Part shown: positions 50,753-59,568 of the stretch, piece by piece
Layout: each line of letters opens with the position of its first letter
Numbering within the stretch: the stretch's first letter is position 1
NCBI RefSeq assembly: GCF_021026375.1
Contig: NZ_JAJNDB010000002.1
Location: 682,001-746,000, forward strand
Reading direction: 5' to 3'
Length of the DNA stretch: 64,000 nucleotides
DNA from: Actinomycetospora endophytica
GTDB taxonomy: Bacteria > Actinomycetota > Actinomycetes > Mycobacteriales > Pseudonocardiaceae
The notes under the pieces: generated by a model
The model's input: the letters and a program-made list of their open reading frames with translations, nothing else
Database searches by the model: none
Told to the model about the DNA's origin: nothing
Translations under genes and position numbers: made by a program

Positions 50753-51358
50753 CTACTCCGACTCGTGCGCCGCGACGGGACGGAACGAGCGCAGCATCAG
50801 GTGCAGCTGTCGCCGCACCCGTCCGTCGTCCGTCGTCGGCTGCAGAATGATCGAGGTGAGAACGGTCTGCATCCAGTCGTACAGATCCTCGTCGGTGAGC
50901 TCACCGCTGACGAGCCCGTCGGACCGGGCCGACCGCAGCCAGCCCGTCCAGTCGGTGAGACCCCGCAGCCACACCTCCGGCTGCCACAGGATCTCGTGCA
51001 GCGTCAGCGGCCCCTCGCTGATCAGCAGCCCCAGCTCGGTGTCGTTCCGGATGCTCGCCACGATCGCCTGGCAGCGGTCGAGGAACACCTCGGCGGGCCC
51101 GGCGTCACCCCAGTCGCGGGCCAGGATGTCGTCCGCCAGTTCCGCGATCCGTGCCCCGCCGGCGGCCTCGACCAGCTCCCGCCGTCCGGCGAAGTGCTTG
51201 TAGAGCGTCTGACGGGACACGTCGGCGCGGCGGGCGACGTCCTCCATGGTGGTCTTGCGGACCCCCACGGCCGCGAAGCAGTTCCTGGCGGCGGCCTGGA
51301 CCTGCTGCCGAGTCGCGTCGCGATCGGCCCGGGAGTCGCGAGCCACGGAGCTGATCAT
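50753..51358 (-). CDS. TetR/AcrR family transcriptional regulator
   Basis: A 201-residue regulator with HTH AARNCFAAVGVRKTTMEDVA and ADVSRQTLYKHFAGRRELVE. ATG 51358 lies 11 bases after the stop of the LLM oxidoreductase, so they are probably co-transcribed. Inverted repeats upstream of that operon (52549-52596) are candidate binding sites, implying autoregulation. The C-terminal ligand domain is not diagnostic. Confidence 0.87.
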   Translation of the reverse strand: MISSVARDSRADRDATRQQVQAAARNCFAAVGVRKTTMEDVARRADVSRQTLYKHFAGRRELVEAAGGARIAELADDILARDWGDAGPAEVFLDRCQAIVASIRNDTELGLLISEGPLTLHEILWQPEVWLRGLTDWTGWLRSARSDGLVSGELTDEDLYDWMQTVLTSIILQPTTDDGRVRRQLHLMLRSFRPVAAHESE

Positions 51359-51369
51359 ACGAGGAGGGC

Positions 51370-52514
51370 CTACTCGGCCGCCTTGACCAGCCGGCAGATC
51401 TCGGCCGAGCGCTCGATCGTCTCCTGCGGGTCGACCGGGACGAGCAGCGGCGCGAGGTCGGCGATCAGGTGCAGGTCGGCGCCGGCCGCGACGTAGGGCC
51501 GGATCTGGGATGCGATGTCGTCCGGGGTGCCGTGGAAGTAGGTCTTGCGGACCATCTCGGCGGGGACCTTGTCGATGATCTCCTGGATCTGTTCGAGGGT
51601 CATGGAGTTCGGTTCCATGTGGAAGGCGTAGTGCCAGTCGTCGGGCATGACCGGCTCGAGTCCCTCCGGGCGCCAGTCGGGCATGTTCAGGCGGCCCCCG
51701 GTCGCCGCGTACCACTTGAGCAGGGGGTTGTCGAGGTACTGCTCGAACTCGTCCTTGTCGTTGAGCACGAACACGATGTGGTGCAGCGCGAACGTGAAGT
51801 CCTCGGGATCGCGGCCGTACTGCGCGAGCGTCTTCTTGTGCCCGGTGACGTCCCGCGCGTACTGCTCGGCGTCCGGGTAGACGAACGGCGCGCCCGTCCC
51901 GAAGCCGTCGGCGTACCGCAGGGCCATCTCCGTCAGGCGCGGTCCGCCGCCCATGGCGATCACCTCGGGGGACCGGTCCTTGCCGGCGTTGCCGAGCCAG
52001 GCGTCCCGGAGCTTCCAGACCTCGCCGTCGAAGTCGACGAGGCATTCGTCCTTCAGTAGCCGCGCCATGACCTGCAGGGCCTCGTTCAGCCGCTTGAGCC
52101 CCATCGAGCGCTTCCGGCCGAACGGCGCGACGTGCCGCACCTCGCCGGCGCCCAGACACAGCGTCCCCGGCCGCGGGTCGCGGTCGCCAGGGTGAGCATC
52201 GTCTGAGCCATCTCGGCGGGCTCGCGCCGCAGGGCGTCGGTGCAGACGGCGAAGCCCAGGTCGTCCACGCCCGAGAGGGCGAAGGCGGCCGTCGCGAACG
52301 GGTCCTGCAGTGAGTCCATGTCGGGGACCTGGGTGGCGAGCACGGTGTTCTCGGGGGTCCAGAGCGAGTTCGGCCACCAGCTCGTCAGCTGGTCCCACAG
52401 GACGAACTGGTCGATCTGTCCGGTCGCCTGCAGTGCGCTCGCGTACTGCGCCGATCCCTTCGGATCCATGTAGCGCGATGACCAGATGCCGATACCCGTG
52501 CGCAGGTCACCCAT
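51370..52514 (-). pseudogene. LLM-class flavin/F420-dependent oxidoreductase with a frameshift
   Basis: From 52514 the frame reads MGDLRTGIGIWSSRYMDPKG, DQFVLWDQLTSWWPNSLWTP and PAEMAQTMLTLATATRGRG; to continue (TLCLGAGEVRHVAPFGRKRS, VIAMGGGPRLTEMALRYADG, FALHHIVFVLNDKDEFEQYL) one base must be added in the run CCCCGGCCGCGGG at 52164-52176. Combined length is about 381 residues, normal for the family, and both halves keep conserved text, so this is either a very recent pseudogene or a sequencing error in a GC run. Intact, it would be a luciferase-like F420/FMN oxidoreductase. Regulated by the TetR encoded next to it, by inference. Confidence 0.75.
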
Positions 52515-52548
52515 GGCCCACCCGTCCCCTCGTCGATGGCTGGTCGGT

Positions 52549-52596
52549 TGACAAATGTGGGTATTTGTCAGACACAGCTGGTGGTTTGTATCAAAC
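52549..52596. promoter_or_regulatory. two inverted repeats between the LLM operon and a small membrane gene
   Basis: The first, TGACAAAT-GTGGGT-ATTTGTCA (52549-52570), has perfect 8-bp arms; the second, GTTTG-TAT-CAAAC (52584-52596), perfect 5-bp arms. Both are in AT-rich DNA between the divergent LLM gene (52514) and the membrane gene (52627). A TTGACA box for rightward transcription is part of the first repeat. Probable TetR (50753) binding sites. Confidence 0.62.
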
Positions 52597-52626
52597 GAGT
52601 GGTCGGGTCCGCTAGGCTCACCGGCG

Positions 52627-52788
52627 ATGCTCGGGATGCTCTACATCGTGATCACGGCGATCCTGATGCTGGGCGCCGTGCTCGGACACGAGGGCATCGC
52701 CGGCATCGGCGTCGTCGTGCTCGTGGCGCTCTTCGTGCTCTGGGCGGCGATGGCCGGGCGGAGTCGTCGGGACGAGCACCGCTCCTGA
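52627..52788 (+). CDS. 53-residue two-helix membrane protein
   Basis: A 53-residue protein: LGMLYIVITAILMLGAVLGH, then EGIAGIGVVVLVALFVLWAA and a basic tail (GRSRRDEHRS). Two hydrophobic helices with a positive C-terminus predict both ends in the cytoplasm. Divergent from the frameshifted LLM gene with operators between. Function unknown. Confidence 0.6.
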   Translation: MLGMLYIVITAILMLGAVLGHEGIAGIGVVVLVALFVLWAAMAGRSRRDEHRS

Positions 52789-53095
52789 GGCTCGCGCTCA
52801 GCGCCCCGCCCGGACGACTTCTCCCCGGGCGTGCGATCGATGGTCCCTCCTGGTGACGCGGTGCGACCGTCCGGCCGGACGCCTACCAGCCCGTCGGCCC
52901 ATCACAGGGTCTTGACGGCGACCGCACCCGGCTTCTAATTTACGTTAAGGTCAATTCGAGACGGCGATCACTGCCGCGCTGCAGCGGGGGGACACGTCCC
53001 GGGCTGGCCGCACGGACGGGCGCCGCGGGGCGGCCCGACCGGCCCCACCGTGCTGCGGCGCGGTGCAGTCGAGGACGCGAGCCAGGGAGGTCGCA
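52789..53095. other. intergenic region with an AT-rich promoter-like patch
   Basis: 307 bases with no recognisable gene. The patch TTCTAATTTACGTTAAGGTC around 52933-52952 is the only AT-rich part and probably holds the promoter for the gene at 53096; it contains the imperfect dyad TTACGTTAA. GGGAGG six bases before ATG 53096 is the ribosome site. Confidence 0.45.
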
Positions 53096-54094
53096 ATGCT
53101 GCCGACGGTCCTGACGGATCCACCACCGGTGAATCCCTATCCGGGAATGCCGGAGATGACCCTGCCGAGCCCGCCGGACTTCTCGGCCGGGCCGGTCGCT
53201 GGGTGGTTCTTCACCCTCTACGCCGGTGCCTTCGTGGTGATCGTCGCGCTCTGCTGGGCGATCTACGTCGGGTTCAAGCACAAGAACTGGCTCCCGACGA
53301 TCCTCATCGGCGGCGGGTTCCTGTGCTCGCTCTGCGAGCCGATGCTCGACTTCCTCGGGCATCTGCGCTGGGCGAACGATCTCCCGATCTACCTGTTCCA
53401 CAACTTCGGCATCGACATCCCGCTGCTGATCCCGTTCTGCTACGCGGCGTTCCTCGGGCTCGAGCCGTACTTCTGGTACCTCGTGTTCAAGCGCGGGGTC
53501 ACGGTGAAGCAGACATTCCTGGTCTTCGCCGTCGCCGGACTCACCGACGCGATCATGGAGACCCCGGGCCTCAACCTGAAGGTCTACGAGTACTACGGCG
53601 TGCAGCCGTTCACGTTCCTGAAGTTCCCGTACTGGTGGGCGTTCCTCAACGGGCTCTCGTTCGTGCTGATCGGCGCGCTCATCTGGTATCTGGAGCCGCG
53701 GCTCAAGGGCTGGTCGCGGGCGTGGTTCCTCATCGTTCCGCCGTGCGGGATGATGATGGCCTACTTCCCGGCGGGCTGGCCGCACCTGCTCGCGCTGAAC
53801 TCCGAGCTGCCCGAGCCGCTGAAGTGGGTCGCGACCGCGATCACCTGCGCCCTGGTGCTGGTCGTCGTGCGGATCATCGCCTACTTCGTGGCGGTGGACG
53901 AGCCGACCGTGAACTGGACCGTCGGCAAGCTCGTCATGTTCCGTTTCATGCTGCCGCACCAGCGGGAGCGGATGCTGGCCAAGGATGCGCCGGCCGGTGT
54001 CGCCGACGAGGCCGCGCCGGAACCCGAGTCGCAGCCGGAGCCGGCCACCACCTCGGCGACGGCCGTCCGGCCCGCCCCACGCCCGGCGACCTGA
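53096..54094 (+). CDS. multi-pass membrane protein of unknown function
   Basis: A 332-residue protein with about seven to eight hydrophobic segments (TLYAGAFVVIVALCWAIYVG; IPLLIPFCYAAFLGLEPYFW; ALVLVVVRIIAYFVAV), a Pro-rich N-terminus (PPPVNPYPGMPEMTLPSPPD) and a disordered acidic/Pro tail. The loop FLCSLCEPMLDFLGHLRWAN is Cys-containing, and ITDAIMETPGLNLKVYEYYG-like text between helices could be a functional loop. I recognise no family. It lies upstream of the mce operon in the same direction but is followed by a terminator, so it is a separate unit. Confidence 0.65.
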   Translation: MLPTVLTDPPPVNPYPGMPEMTLPSPPDFSAGPVAGWFFTLYAGAFVVIVALCWAIYVGFKHKNWLPTILIGGGFLCSLCEPMLDFLGHLRWANDLPIYLFHNFGIDIPLLIPFCYAAFLGLEPYFWYLVFKRGVTVKQTFLVFAVAGLTDAIMETPGLNLKVYEYYGVQPFTFLKFPYWWAFLNGLSFVLIGALIWYLEPRLKGWSRAWFLIVPPCGMMMAYFPAGWPHLLALNSELPEPLKWVATAITCALVLVVVRIIAYFVAVDEPTVNWTVGKLVMFRFMLPHQRERMLAKDAPAGVADEAAPEPESQPEPATTSATAVRPAPRPAT

Positions 54095-54116
54095 CCCCAC
54101 CCGCACGGCCCACGAA

Positions 54117-54155
54117 GGGGCCGGGCCGCATCTCGGACGAGGTGCGCCCGGCCCC
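54117..54155 (+). terminator. hairpin terminator after the membrane protein gene
   Basis: GGGGCCGGGC pairs with GCCCGGCCCC, and the inner CGCATCTC with GAGGTGCG (one U-G pair, one bulge), closing on a GGAC loop. It starts 22 bases after the stop at 54094 and separates this gene from the mce operon. Confidence 0.65.
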
Positions 54156-54401
54156 GTCGTCGTGTCCGGGGCTTGTACCAGCCTCTCGGCCGATCATGGA
54201 TTCGTGAAACTGTGACCTAGCGCACAACGCGTAACGAGATCCTGCCCACCTCGTTGAATCGGTATAAGAAAAGCGACGCCGAGCACAGTGCCTCGGAGTC
54301 GGGCCCCGGGACCCGGGCCGACTCGTCGCCCCCCTGGTCACGCCACCGCAGCACGACCTGATCCGTCGTGGCGTGGCGTCCCGTGAGCGCTAGGAGTCAT
54401 C
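54156..54401. other. gene-free leader region of the mce operon
   Basis: About 245 bases with no gene. GTGACCTAGCGCACAACGCG and, about 35 bases later, TTGAATCGGTATAAGAAAAG (54253-54272, with a TATAAG -10-like box near 54263) are AT-richer and likely contain the operon promoter; the -35 is not clear. The final AGGAG precedes the leader ORF at 54402. Confidence 0.4.
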
Positions 54402-54443
54402 GTGGGCGACCCAGTGACGACCTCGGACCGGGCGCCGCGGTGA
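54402..54443 (+). CDS. 13-codon leader ORF coupled to the mce operon
   Basis: GTG 54402 with AGGAG five bases upstream opens MGDPVTTSDRAPR, whose TGA overlaps the permease GTG as GTGA. The permease start has no ribosome site of its own, so initiation by the terminating ribosome is likely. The arrangement, down to the 13 codons, matches the otsA leader at 33844. Confidence 0.5.
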   Translation: MGDPVTTSDRAPR

Positions 54444-55312
54444 GCATCGAGGAGGAGGGGCGCAGTCGCGACGACCAGCGGCACGCCCCCGGCCTGTACG
54501 ACGGGCTCAGCCCGCGGGTCGTCGGGCTCGTCCCCGAGGGGCCCCGGTCCTCGATCGCCGAGATCGGCGGCATGCTCGAGCTGCTCGGGAAGATCATCTG
54601 GAGCGCCGTCCGGAAGCCCTACGGGTTCTGGGCGGAATCGCTCGACTACTTCTTCGTGACCCTGCGACGCTCGGCGCTGCCGATGGCCGCGGCGATCTTC
54701 GGCTTCCTGCTGTTCTTCTCGCTGGTCGTCGTGATCTTCTTCAGCCAGGCCGGCGCGGTCTCGCTCGGCACCGCGTACCTCTTCCAGTACGGCTTCCGGG
54801 CCTTCACAGTCTTCGTCGTCGCGGTGGTGGTCTCCGGGGTCGCGGGCGCCGCCCTGACCACCGACCTGGGCGCCCGGAAGATCCGCGAAGAGCTCGACGC
54901 GATGACGGTCATGGGCATCGACCCGATCCGGGAGCTCGTCGTCCCGCGGGCCATCTCGCTGACCGTGCTCACCACGCTGATCTCGCTGCCCGGCCTGGCG
55001 GTCACCGCCGTCGGGCTCCAGCTCGGGGCGAGCTACTACGGCCACCTCTCGGCCGCCGACTTCTACCACTCGCTGTTCAGCTCGCTGTCCCCGCTCGAGC
55101 TGTACTCGGTGCTGATCAACTGCTTCATGCTCGGCGTCCTGATCACCACGGTCTGCTGCTACAAGGGCCTCAACGCCGGCGGCGGGTCGATCGGGCTGGG
55201 CCGCGCGGTCAACCAGGCGGTCGTCATCAGCTACGTCGCGCTCTTCGTCTTCCAGCTCGCCTACAACGCGATCTTCCTCGGTCTGTTCCCGGAGCTCGGG
55301 AGGGTTCGATGA
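54440..55312 (+). CDS. yrbEA: MlaE/YrbE-family ABC permease of the mce operon (first)
   Basis: A 290-residue integral membrane protein of the MlaE family; two such permeases form the core of an Mce lipid importer. The 5-helix body includes MAAAIFGFLLFFSLVVVIFF, VVVSGVAGAALTTDLGARKI and the conserved cytosolic loop REELDAMTVMGIDPIRELVV that contacts the ATPase. Starts at GTG 54440 inside the overlap with the leader ORF; the stop overlaps the next start (ATGA). Confidence 0.88.
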   Translation: MSIEEEGRSRDDQRHAPGLYDGLSPRVVGLVPEGPRSSIAEIGGMLELLGKIIWSAVRKPYGFWAESLDYFFVTLRRSALPMAAAIFGFLLFFSLVVVIFFSQAGAVSLGTAYLFQYGFRAFTVFVVAVVVSGVAGAALTTDLGARKIREELDAMTVMGIDPIRELVVPRAISLTVLTTLISLPGLAVTAVGLQLGASYYGHLSAADFYHSLFSSLSPLELYSVLINCFMLGVLITTVCCYKGLNAGGGSIGLGRAVNQAVVISYVALFVFQLAYNAIFLGLFPELGRVR

Positions 55313-56154
55313 GCCAGGACGCCTCGGAGCGGAGCGACACGCCCACCACGCGGGAGTCGCTCGACGACGCGCGGAAGGCGATGGAGAAGGCGGTCACCAA
55401 CGCCGCCGACCTGGTCCGCTACTGCGGCCGCTCCCTCGTGCAGATCCCGATGACCTTCCGGCTCTACCCGTCGGAGGTCTTCGCCCAGGCCGGCATCCTC
55501 ATCCGCGGCAGCGGCCCGGTCATCGTCGCGCTCGTCGCGGTGCTGGCCGTGCAGAGCGCGGTCGGCGGCCACTACATCTTCGACACCCCGGGCCTGAACA
55601 GCTACGCCGGCGCGATCTACTCGGTGGCGCTCATGCGCGGCCTGGTCCAGGTCGTGTTCGGCTGGATCGTGGCGGCCAAGATCGGCTGCGGCGTGGTCGC
55701 CGAGCTGGGCTCGATGAAGATCAACGAAGAGGTCGACGCCCTCGAGGTCATGGGCATCAACCCCGTGCAATACCTCGCCTCGACGCGGGCCGCCGCGGGG
55801 ATCATCGTCGTCCCCTTCCTGTTCGCGACCGGCCTGCTCGTCGAGTTCCTGGCGGGCTACGTCGGCAGCGTCGTGTTCATGAAGACGGTGTCGGCAGGTG
55901 GTTTCTTCACCTATCTCTACCTGTTCCAGAACTTCGCCGACTTCGCGATCGCGCTCACCTGGGCGTTCTGCACCGGCGTGATGTGCATTCTCGTCGCCAC
56001 CTACTACGGCGCGACCGCCTCCGGCGGCCCGGTGGGCGTCGGGCAGGCCACCGCCCGCTCCATGGTGGTCAACCTCGTGCTGATCAGCACCCTCGCCGTC
56101 GTCTTCGCGCAGGTCTTCTACGGCGGCAACGCGAACGCGCCGATCGGCAACTGA
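55309..56154 (+). CDS. yrbEB: MlaE/YrbE-family ABC permease of the mce operon (second)
   Basis: A 281-residue MlaE-family permease: VIVALVAVLAVQSAVGGHYI, VAAKIGCGVVAELGSMKINE and the coupling loop EEVDALEVMGINPVQYLAST. The N-terminal 40 residues are a charged helix (DDARKAMEKAVTNAADLVRY). Translationally coupled to the first permease. Together they form the membrane channel through which lipids delivered by the Mce proteins pass. Confidence 0.9.
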   Translation: MSQDASERSDTPTTRESLDDARKAMEKAVTNAADLVRYCGRSLVQIPMTFRLYPSEVFAQAGILIRGSGPVIVALVAVLAVQSAVGGHYIFDTPGLNSYAGAIYSVALMRGLVQVVFGWIVAAKIGCGVVAELGSMKINEEVDALEVMGINPVQYLASTRAAAGIIVVPFLFATGLLVEFLAGYVGSVVFMKTVSAGGFFTYLYLFQNFADFAIALTWAFCTGVMCILVATYYGATASGGPVGVGQATARSMVVNLVLISTLAVVFAQVFYGGNANAPIGN

Positions 56155-56194
56155 CCCCCGTCCTCCCGCCCGCTCCCCGAATCCAGGAGTCGAC

Positions 56195-57010
56195 GTGTCC
56201 GAAGCACCTCCGACCACCCCCCTGCGCGCGGTCGGTCCCGATCCGCGCGACCGCGGTGCGTCGCCGATCGAGCTCGATGACGTGAAGAAGGCCTTCGGCA
56301 GTTTCAAGGTGCTCGACGGGGTGTCGGCGGACTTCGCCGACAACAAGATCACCACGATTCTCGGCCCGTCCGGGACCGGCAAGAGCGTCCTGCTCAAGCA
56401 CATCGTCGGGCTGATGCAGCCCGACTCGGGCCGCGTCCGCATCTTCGGCAACGACCTCTGGGACCTCAAGGAAGCCGAGCGCTTCGAGATCCGGAAGCGC
56501 TTCGGGCTGCTGTTCCAGGACGGTGCGCTGTTCGGGTCGATGAACATCTACGACAACGTCGCGTTCCCGCTGCGCCGGCACACCAGCCGCAGCGAGGCGG
56601 AGATCCGCGAGACGGTCATGCACTACCTGCAGCAGGTCGGTCTGGAACAGGCTCTCGACCGGGTGCCCAGCCAGATCTCGGGCGGCATGAAGAAGCGGGC
56701 CGGATTCGCCCGCGCGCTCGTCATGCAGCCCGAGATCATCATGTGCGACGAGCCCGACTCCGGCCTCGACCCGGTGCGTACCAAGCTGCTGTGCAACCTC
56801 ATCAAGGACCTGCACGCCGAGCACGGCGGCACGTACGTGGTCATCACGCACAACATCGAGGCCGCGCGGACGCTGAGCGACTACGTCGGCGTGCTCTGGC
56901 ACGGCAACCTCGTCCATTTCGGTCCCGCCGAGGAGGCGTTCAACTCCGACGAGCCGTTCGTGCGGCAGTTCCTCGCGGGTTCCGACGAGGGCCCGCTGGG
57001 GATGGAATGA
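56195..57010 (+). CDS. mceG: Mce/Mla transporter ATP-binding protein
   Basis: A 271-residue ABC ATPase of the MlaF/MceG (Mkl) type: Walker A ILGPSGTGKSVLLKHIVGLM, Q-loop FGLLFQDGALFGSMN, signature QISGGMKKRAGFARAL, Walker B IIMCDEPDSGLDPVRT and the H-loop VVITHNIEAARTLSD; complete, unlike the ATPase at 3849. The C-terminal tail resembles the regulatory extension of MceG. In mycobacteria mceG lies away from the mce operons; here it is between permeases and the first mce gene. GTG 56195 follows GGAG text. Confidence 0.92.
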   Translation: MSEAPPTTPLRAVGPDPRDRGASPIELDDVKKAFGSFKVLDGVSADFADNKITTILGPSGTGKSVLLKHIVGLMQPDSGRVRIFGNDLWDLKEAERFEIRKRFGLLFQDGALFGSMNIYDNVAFPLRRHTSRSEAEIRETVMHYLQQVGLEQALDRVPSQISGGMKKRAGFARALVMQPEIIMCDEPDSGLDPVRTKLLCNLIKDLHAEHGGTYVVITHNIEAARTLSDYVGVLWHGNLVHFGPAEEAFNSDEPFVRQFLAGSDEGPLGME

Positions 57011-58248
57011 GAATCTCCCGTCCCCTGATGATCGCCGGCCTCGCGGTGGTCGTGGTCCTGATCGCCGCGATCGCGATCACCGTCGTCTCCACGGCGTCCC
57101 CCTACAAGGTGCAGTTCCTCATGGCCAGTGCGGAGGGCACCTTCGCCGGCAACAAGGCGATGATCGGCGGCCGCGAGGCGGGCACCGTCGAGAGCGTCGA
57201 GGTGCGCGGCAACAAGGCCCTGGTCACCGTCGACCTCGACGACTCCTTCGCCCCGCTGCACGAGGGCACCGACGCGCGGATCAGCTGGCAGGCGGTGCTC
57301 AACGAGCGCTTCCTGGAGATCCTCCCCGGTCCGGCCGCGGGCCCGGAGCTGCCCTCGGGCAGCCGGGTGGACTCCCACTACGAGCGCGTCGAGCTCGACC
57401 AGGTGCTCGCCACCCTGGACCCGAGGACGCTCAAGGACACCAACTCGCTGGTCCAGCAGGTCGCGGCGACGCTCAAGGGCCGCGAGCAGGGCCTCAACGG
57501 CACGCTGCAGTCCGGCGGGCCCGCGTTCAACGCCCTCGGCGAGGTGCTGCAGGGCGTCGGCGCCGACGGACCGGCGATCCGCGACCTGGTGACCCAGCTC
57601 CACCAGGTGACCGGCACGCTCTCCGCCCGCGGCGACAAGCTCTCGAACACGGTCGACAATCTCGGCGACCTCACCGCCGCGACCGCGTCGCAGCAGAAGG
57701 CGCTCAGCGACGGCATCTCCCAGCTGCCCTCGACGCTCTCGGCGGCGAGGACGACGCTGGACAAGGTCCCCGGCGCGGTCGACCAGACCGTCCCGCTGCT
57801 CAAGGACCTGCAGCCGGCTACGGCGAAGCTGCCCGGGATCGCGGCGAACCTCAGCCCGGTGCTGTCGGACCTGCGACCCGCCGTCGGGCAGCTGAAGCCC
57901 ACGCTGGGCTCGGCGCAGTCCCTGCTCGACCGGACGCCCGGCCTCATCGACACCGCGCACGACGTCCTGCCGGGGGCGACCGACGTCGTCACCCGCGCCC
58001 AGCCCGCCGTCGCGTTCCTGCGGCCCTACACCCCGGAGCTCACCGGTTGGCTGACCAACTGGACCGGGATCTGGGCCGGGCGCGACCGGGTCGGTGGCTA
58101 CGCCCGGGCCCTGCTGACCACGTCCGCGTCGGCGCTCGGCGACAACCCCGGGGTCATCCCGCCGGGCCAGCGCCGTGACGAGCGGCCCGCCCCGGGCTCG
58201 CTGGTCGGCCAGCCCTGGACCGACGCGAACGGAGACTCGCCGCAGTGA
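57007..58248 (+). CDS. mceA: MCE family protein (first of six)
   Basis: A 413-residue Mce protein: an N-terminal signal anchor (MIAGLAVVVVLIAAIAITVV), the MCE/MlaD beta-barrel domain (KVQFLMASAEGTFAGNKAMI, GREAGTVESVEVRGNKALVT, EILPGPAAGPELPSGSRV), then a long helical needle region with heptads (ATLKGREQGLNGTLQSGGPA; RGDKLSNTVDNLGDLTAATA) and a closing segment. Six such chains are thought to form a hetero-hexameric tube across the periplasm. The letter is assigned by gene order. ATG overlaps mceG stop (ATGA). Confidence 0.88.
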   Translation: MRISRPLMIAGLAVVVVLIAAIAITVVSTASPYKVQFLMASAEGTFAGNKAMIGGREAGTVESVEVRGNKALVTVDLDDSFAPLHEGTDARISWQAVLNERFLEILPGPAAGPELPSGSRVDSHYERVELDQVLATLDPRTLKDTNSLVQQVAATLKGREQGLNGTLQSGGPAFNALGEVLQGVGADGPAIRDLVTQLHQVTGTLSARGDKLSNTVDNLGDLTAATASQQKALSDGISQLPSTLSAARTTLDKVPGAVDQTVPLLKDLQPATAKLPGIAANLSPVLSDLRPAVGQLKPTLGSAQSLLDRTPGLIDTAHDVLPGATDVVTRAQPAVAFLRPYTPELTGWLTNWTGIWAGRDRVGGYARALLTTSASALGDNPGVIPPGQRRDERPAPGSLVGQPWTDANGDSPQ

Positions 58249-59567
58249 CACGGACGACATGGATCCGGCGCGGCGCGATCGCCGTGGTGGGAGTGCTCGT
58301 GATCGGCGCGGTGGCCGTCGGCGTGAACAGGTGGATGACAACCAGCGAGACCACGGTCTACGGCGAGTTCGCCGACGCGAACACCCTCGCCGTCGGGAAC
58401 ACGGTGCGGGCCGGCGGCGTCGAGGTCGGCCAGGTGACCTCGGTGGGCCTCGAGAACGGGCACGCCCGCGTCGGGCTGCAGGTGGACCCGCAGCTGCTGC
58501 CGCTGCACCAGGACGCCACGATGACCATCCGCGCGGTCAACCTGCTCGGCGAGAAGTACGTCGAGCTCAGCAGCGGCAGCCCCGGCGCCCCGGTGGCCGA
58601 CGACGACACCGTGCCGATGCAGCGCACCAAGGTCTCGGTCGACATCCAGGACGTCATCAACGGGCTCGGCGACCCGGCCGCGACCGGGCTCTCCGCGCTG
58701 GTGACCACCGCGGGCGAGGGCCTCGACAAGCAGGGCCCCCAGCTCGCGGCCACGATCAAGGCCCTCGAGCCGGCGTTCAGCCAGACCAACCAGCTCGCCG
58801 GGCTGCTGCGCGACCAGAACACCGCGCTCAACCAGCTCGTCGACCGGGTCGGGCCGGTGGCGGACTCCCTGGCCGACGACAACGGCGCCACGCTCGACCA
58901 CCTGGTGGGCAACACCCAGCAGACGCTCTCGACGGTGGCCGTGAACCAGCAGGACGTCGACGCCACCCTCGCCCAGCTCCCGGCCACCGTCACCTCGGCC
59001 CGGAAGACCCTGGGCGAGCTGGCGGGCACCGCGGACGCGGCGACCCCGACGCTGGCCTCGATCCGGCCGGTCACCGACAACCTGCCCCAGATCGCCGGCG
59101 AGCTGAAGGACTTCTCCGACGCCGCCGACCCGGCGCTGTCGTCGCTGAAACCGGTGCTGGAGAAGGGCGACGACCTCCTCGGCCAGGCCCAGCCCCTGGT
59201 GGCCCAGCTGCGCCAGGGCGGCCCGGACCTGCGCAGCACCGCCGCGAACGCCAAGCCGGTCGCGAGCCAGCTGCTGGACCAGAACCTCCGGGGAGTCCTG
59301 GACTTCGTGAAGCTCTGGGCGATGAGCACGAACGGCTCGGACGGGCTCTCCCATTACTTCCGCGGCGTCGCCTACGCCACCCCGCAGAACTTCGGCCGCA
59401 TCGCCACCGGGTTCATCCCGAACCAGCCCCCCGGCCCGCTGCAGCTGCCGCTGCGGCCCGCCCCGCAGCCGTCGTCGACTCCGACCGGCGCCGACCCGGG
59501 CAACGCGACCGGGCTCTCCCCGCAGCAGGAGCAGGGCATGGTCGGCCAACTCCTCGGAGGGCAGTGA
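58245..59567 (+). CDS. mceB: MCE family protein (second)
   Basis: A 440-residue Mce protein with an N-terminal anchor (IAVVGVLVIGAVAVGVNRWM), MlaD domain (TVYGEFADANTLAVGNTVRA, GGVEVGQVTSVGLENGHARV, RAVNLLGEKYVELSSGSPGA), the helical repeat region and a C-terminal Pro/Gln-rich tail (PPGPLQLPLRPAPQPSSTPT). ATG overlaps the upstream stop. Part of the same importer; letter by order. Confidence 0.88.
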   Translation: MTRTTWIRRGAIAVVGVLVIGAVAVGVNRWMTTSETTVYGEFADANTLAVGNTVRAGGVEVGQVTSVGLENGHARVGLQVDPQLLPLHQDATMTIRAVNLLGEKYVELSSGSPGAPVADDDTVPMQRTKVSVDIQDVINGLGDPAATGLSALVTTAGEGLDKQGPQLAATIKALEPAFSQTNQLAGLLRDQNTALNQLVDRVGPVADSLADDNGATLDHLVGNTQQTLSTVAVNQQDVDATLAQLPATVTSARKTLGELAGTADAATPTLASIRPVTDNLPQIAGELKDFSDAADPALSSLKPVLEKGDDLLGQAQPLVAQLRQGGPDLRSTAANAKPVASQLLDQNLRGVLDFVKLWAMSTNGSDGLSHYFRGVAYATPQNFGRIATGFIPNQPPGPLQLPLRPAPQPSSTPTGADPGNATGLSPQQEQGMVGQLLGGQ

Positions 59568-59568
59568 C

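Noticed and set aside
52930-52955. KstR-type sterol regulator site upstream of the membrane protein gene
   Set aside because: The AT-rich text TAATTTACGTTAAGG lacks the AAC-NN-GTT core of KstR sites; only a generic promoter patch can be supported.
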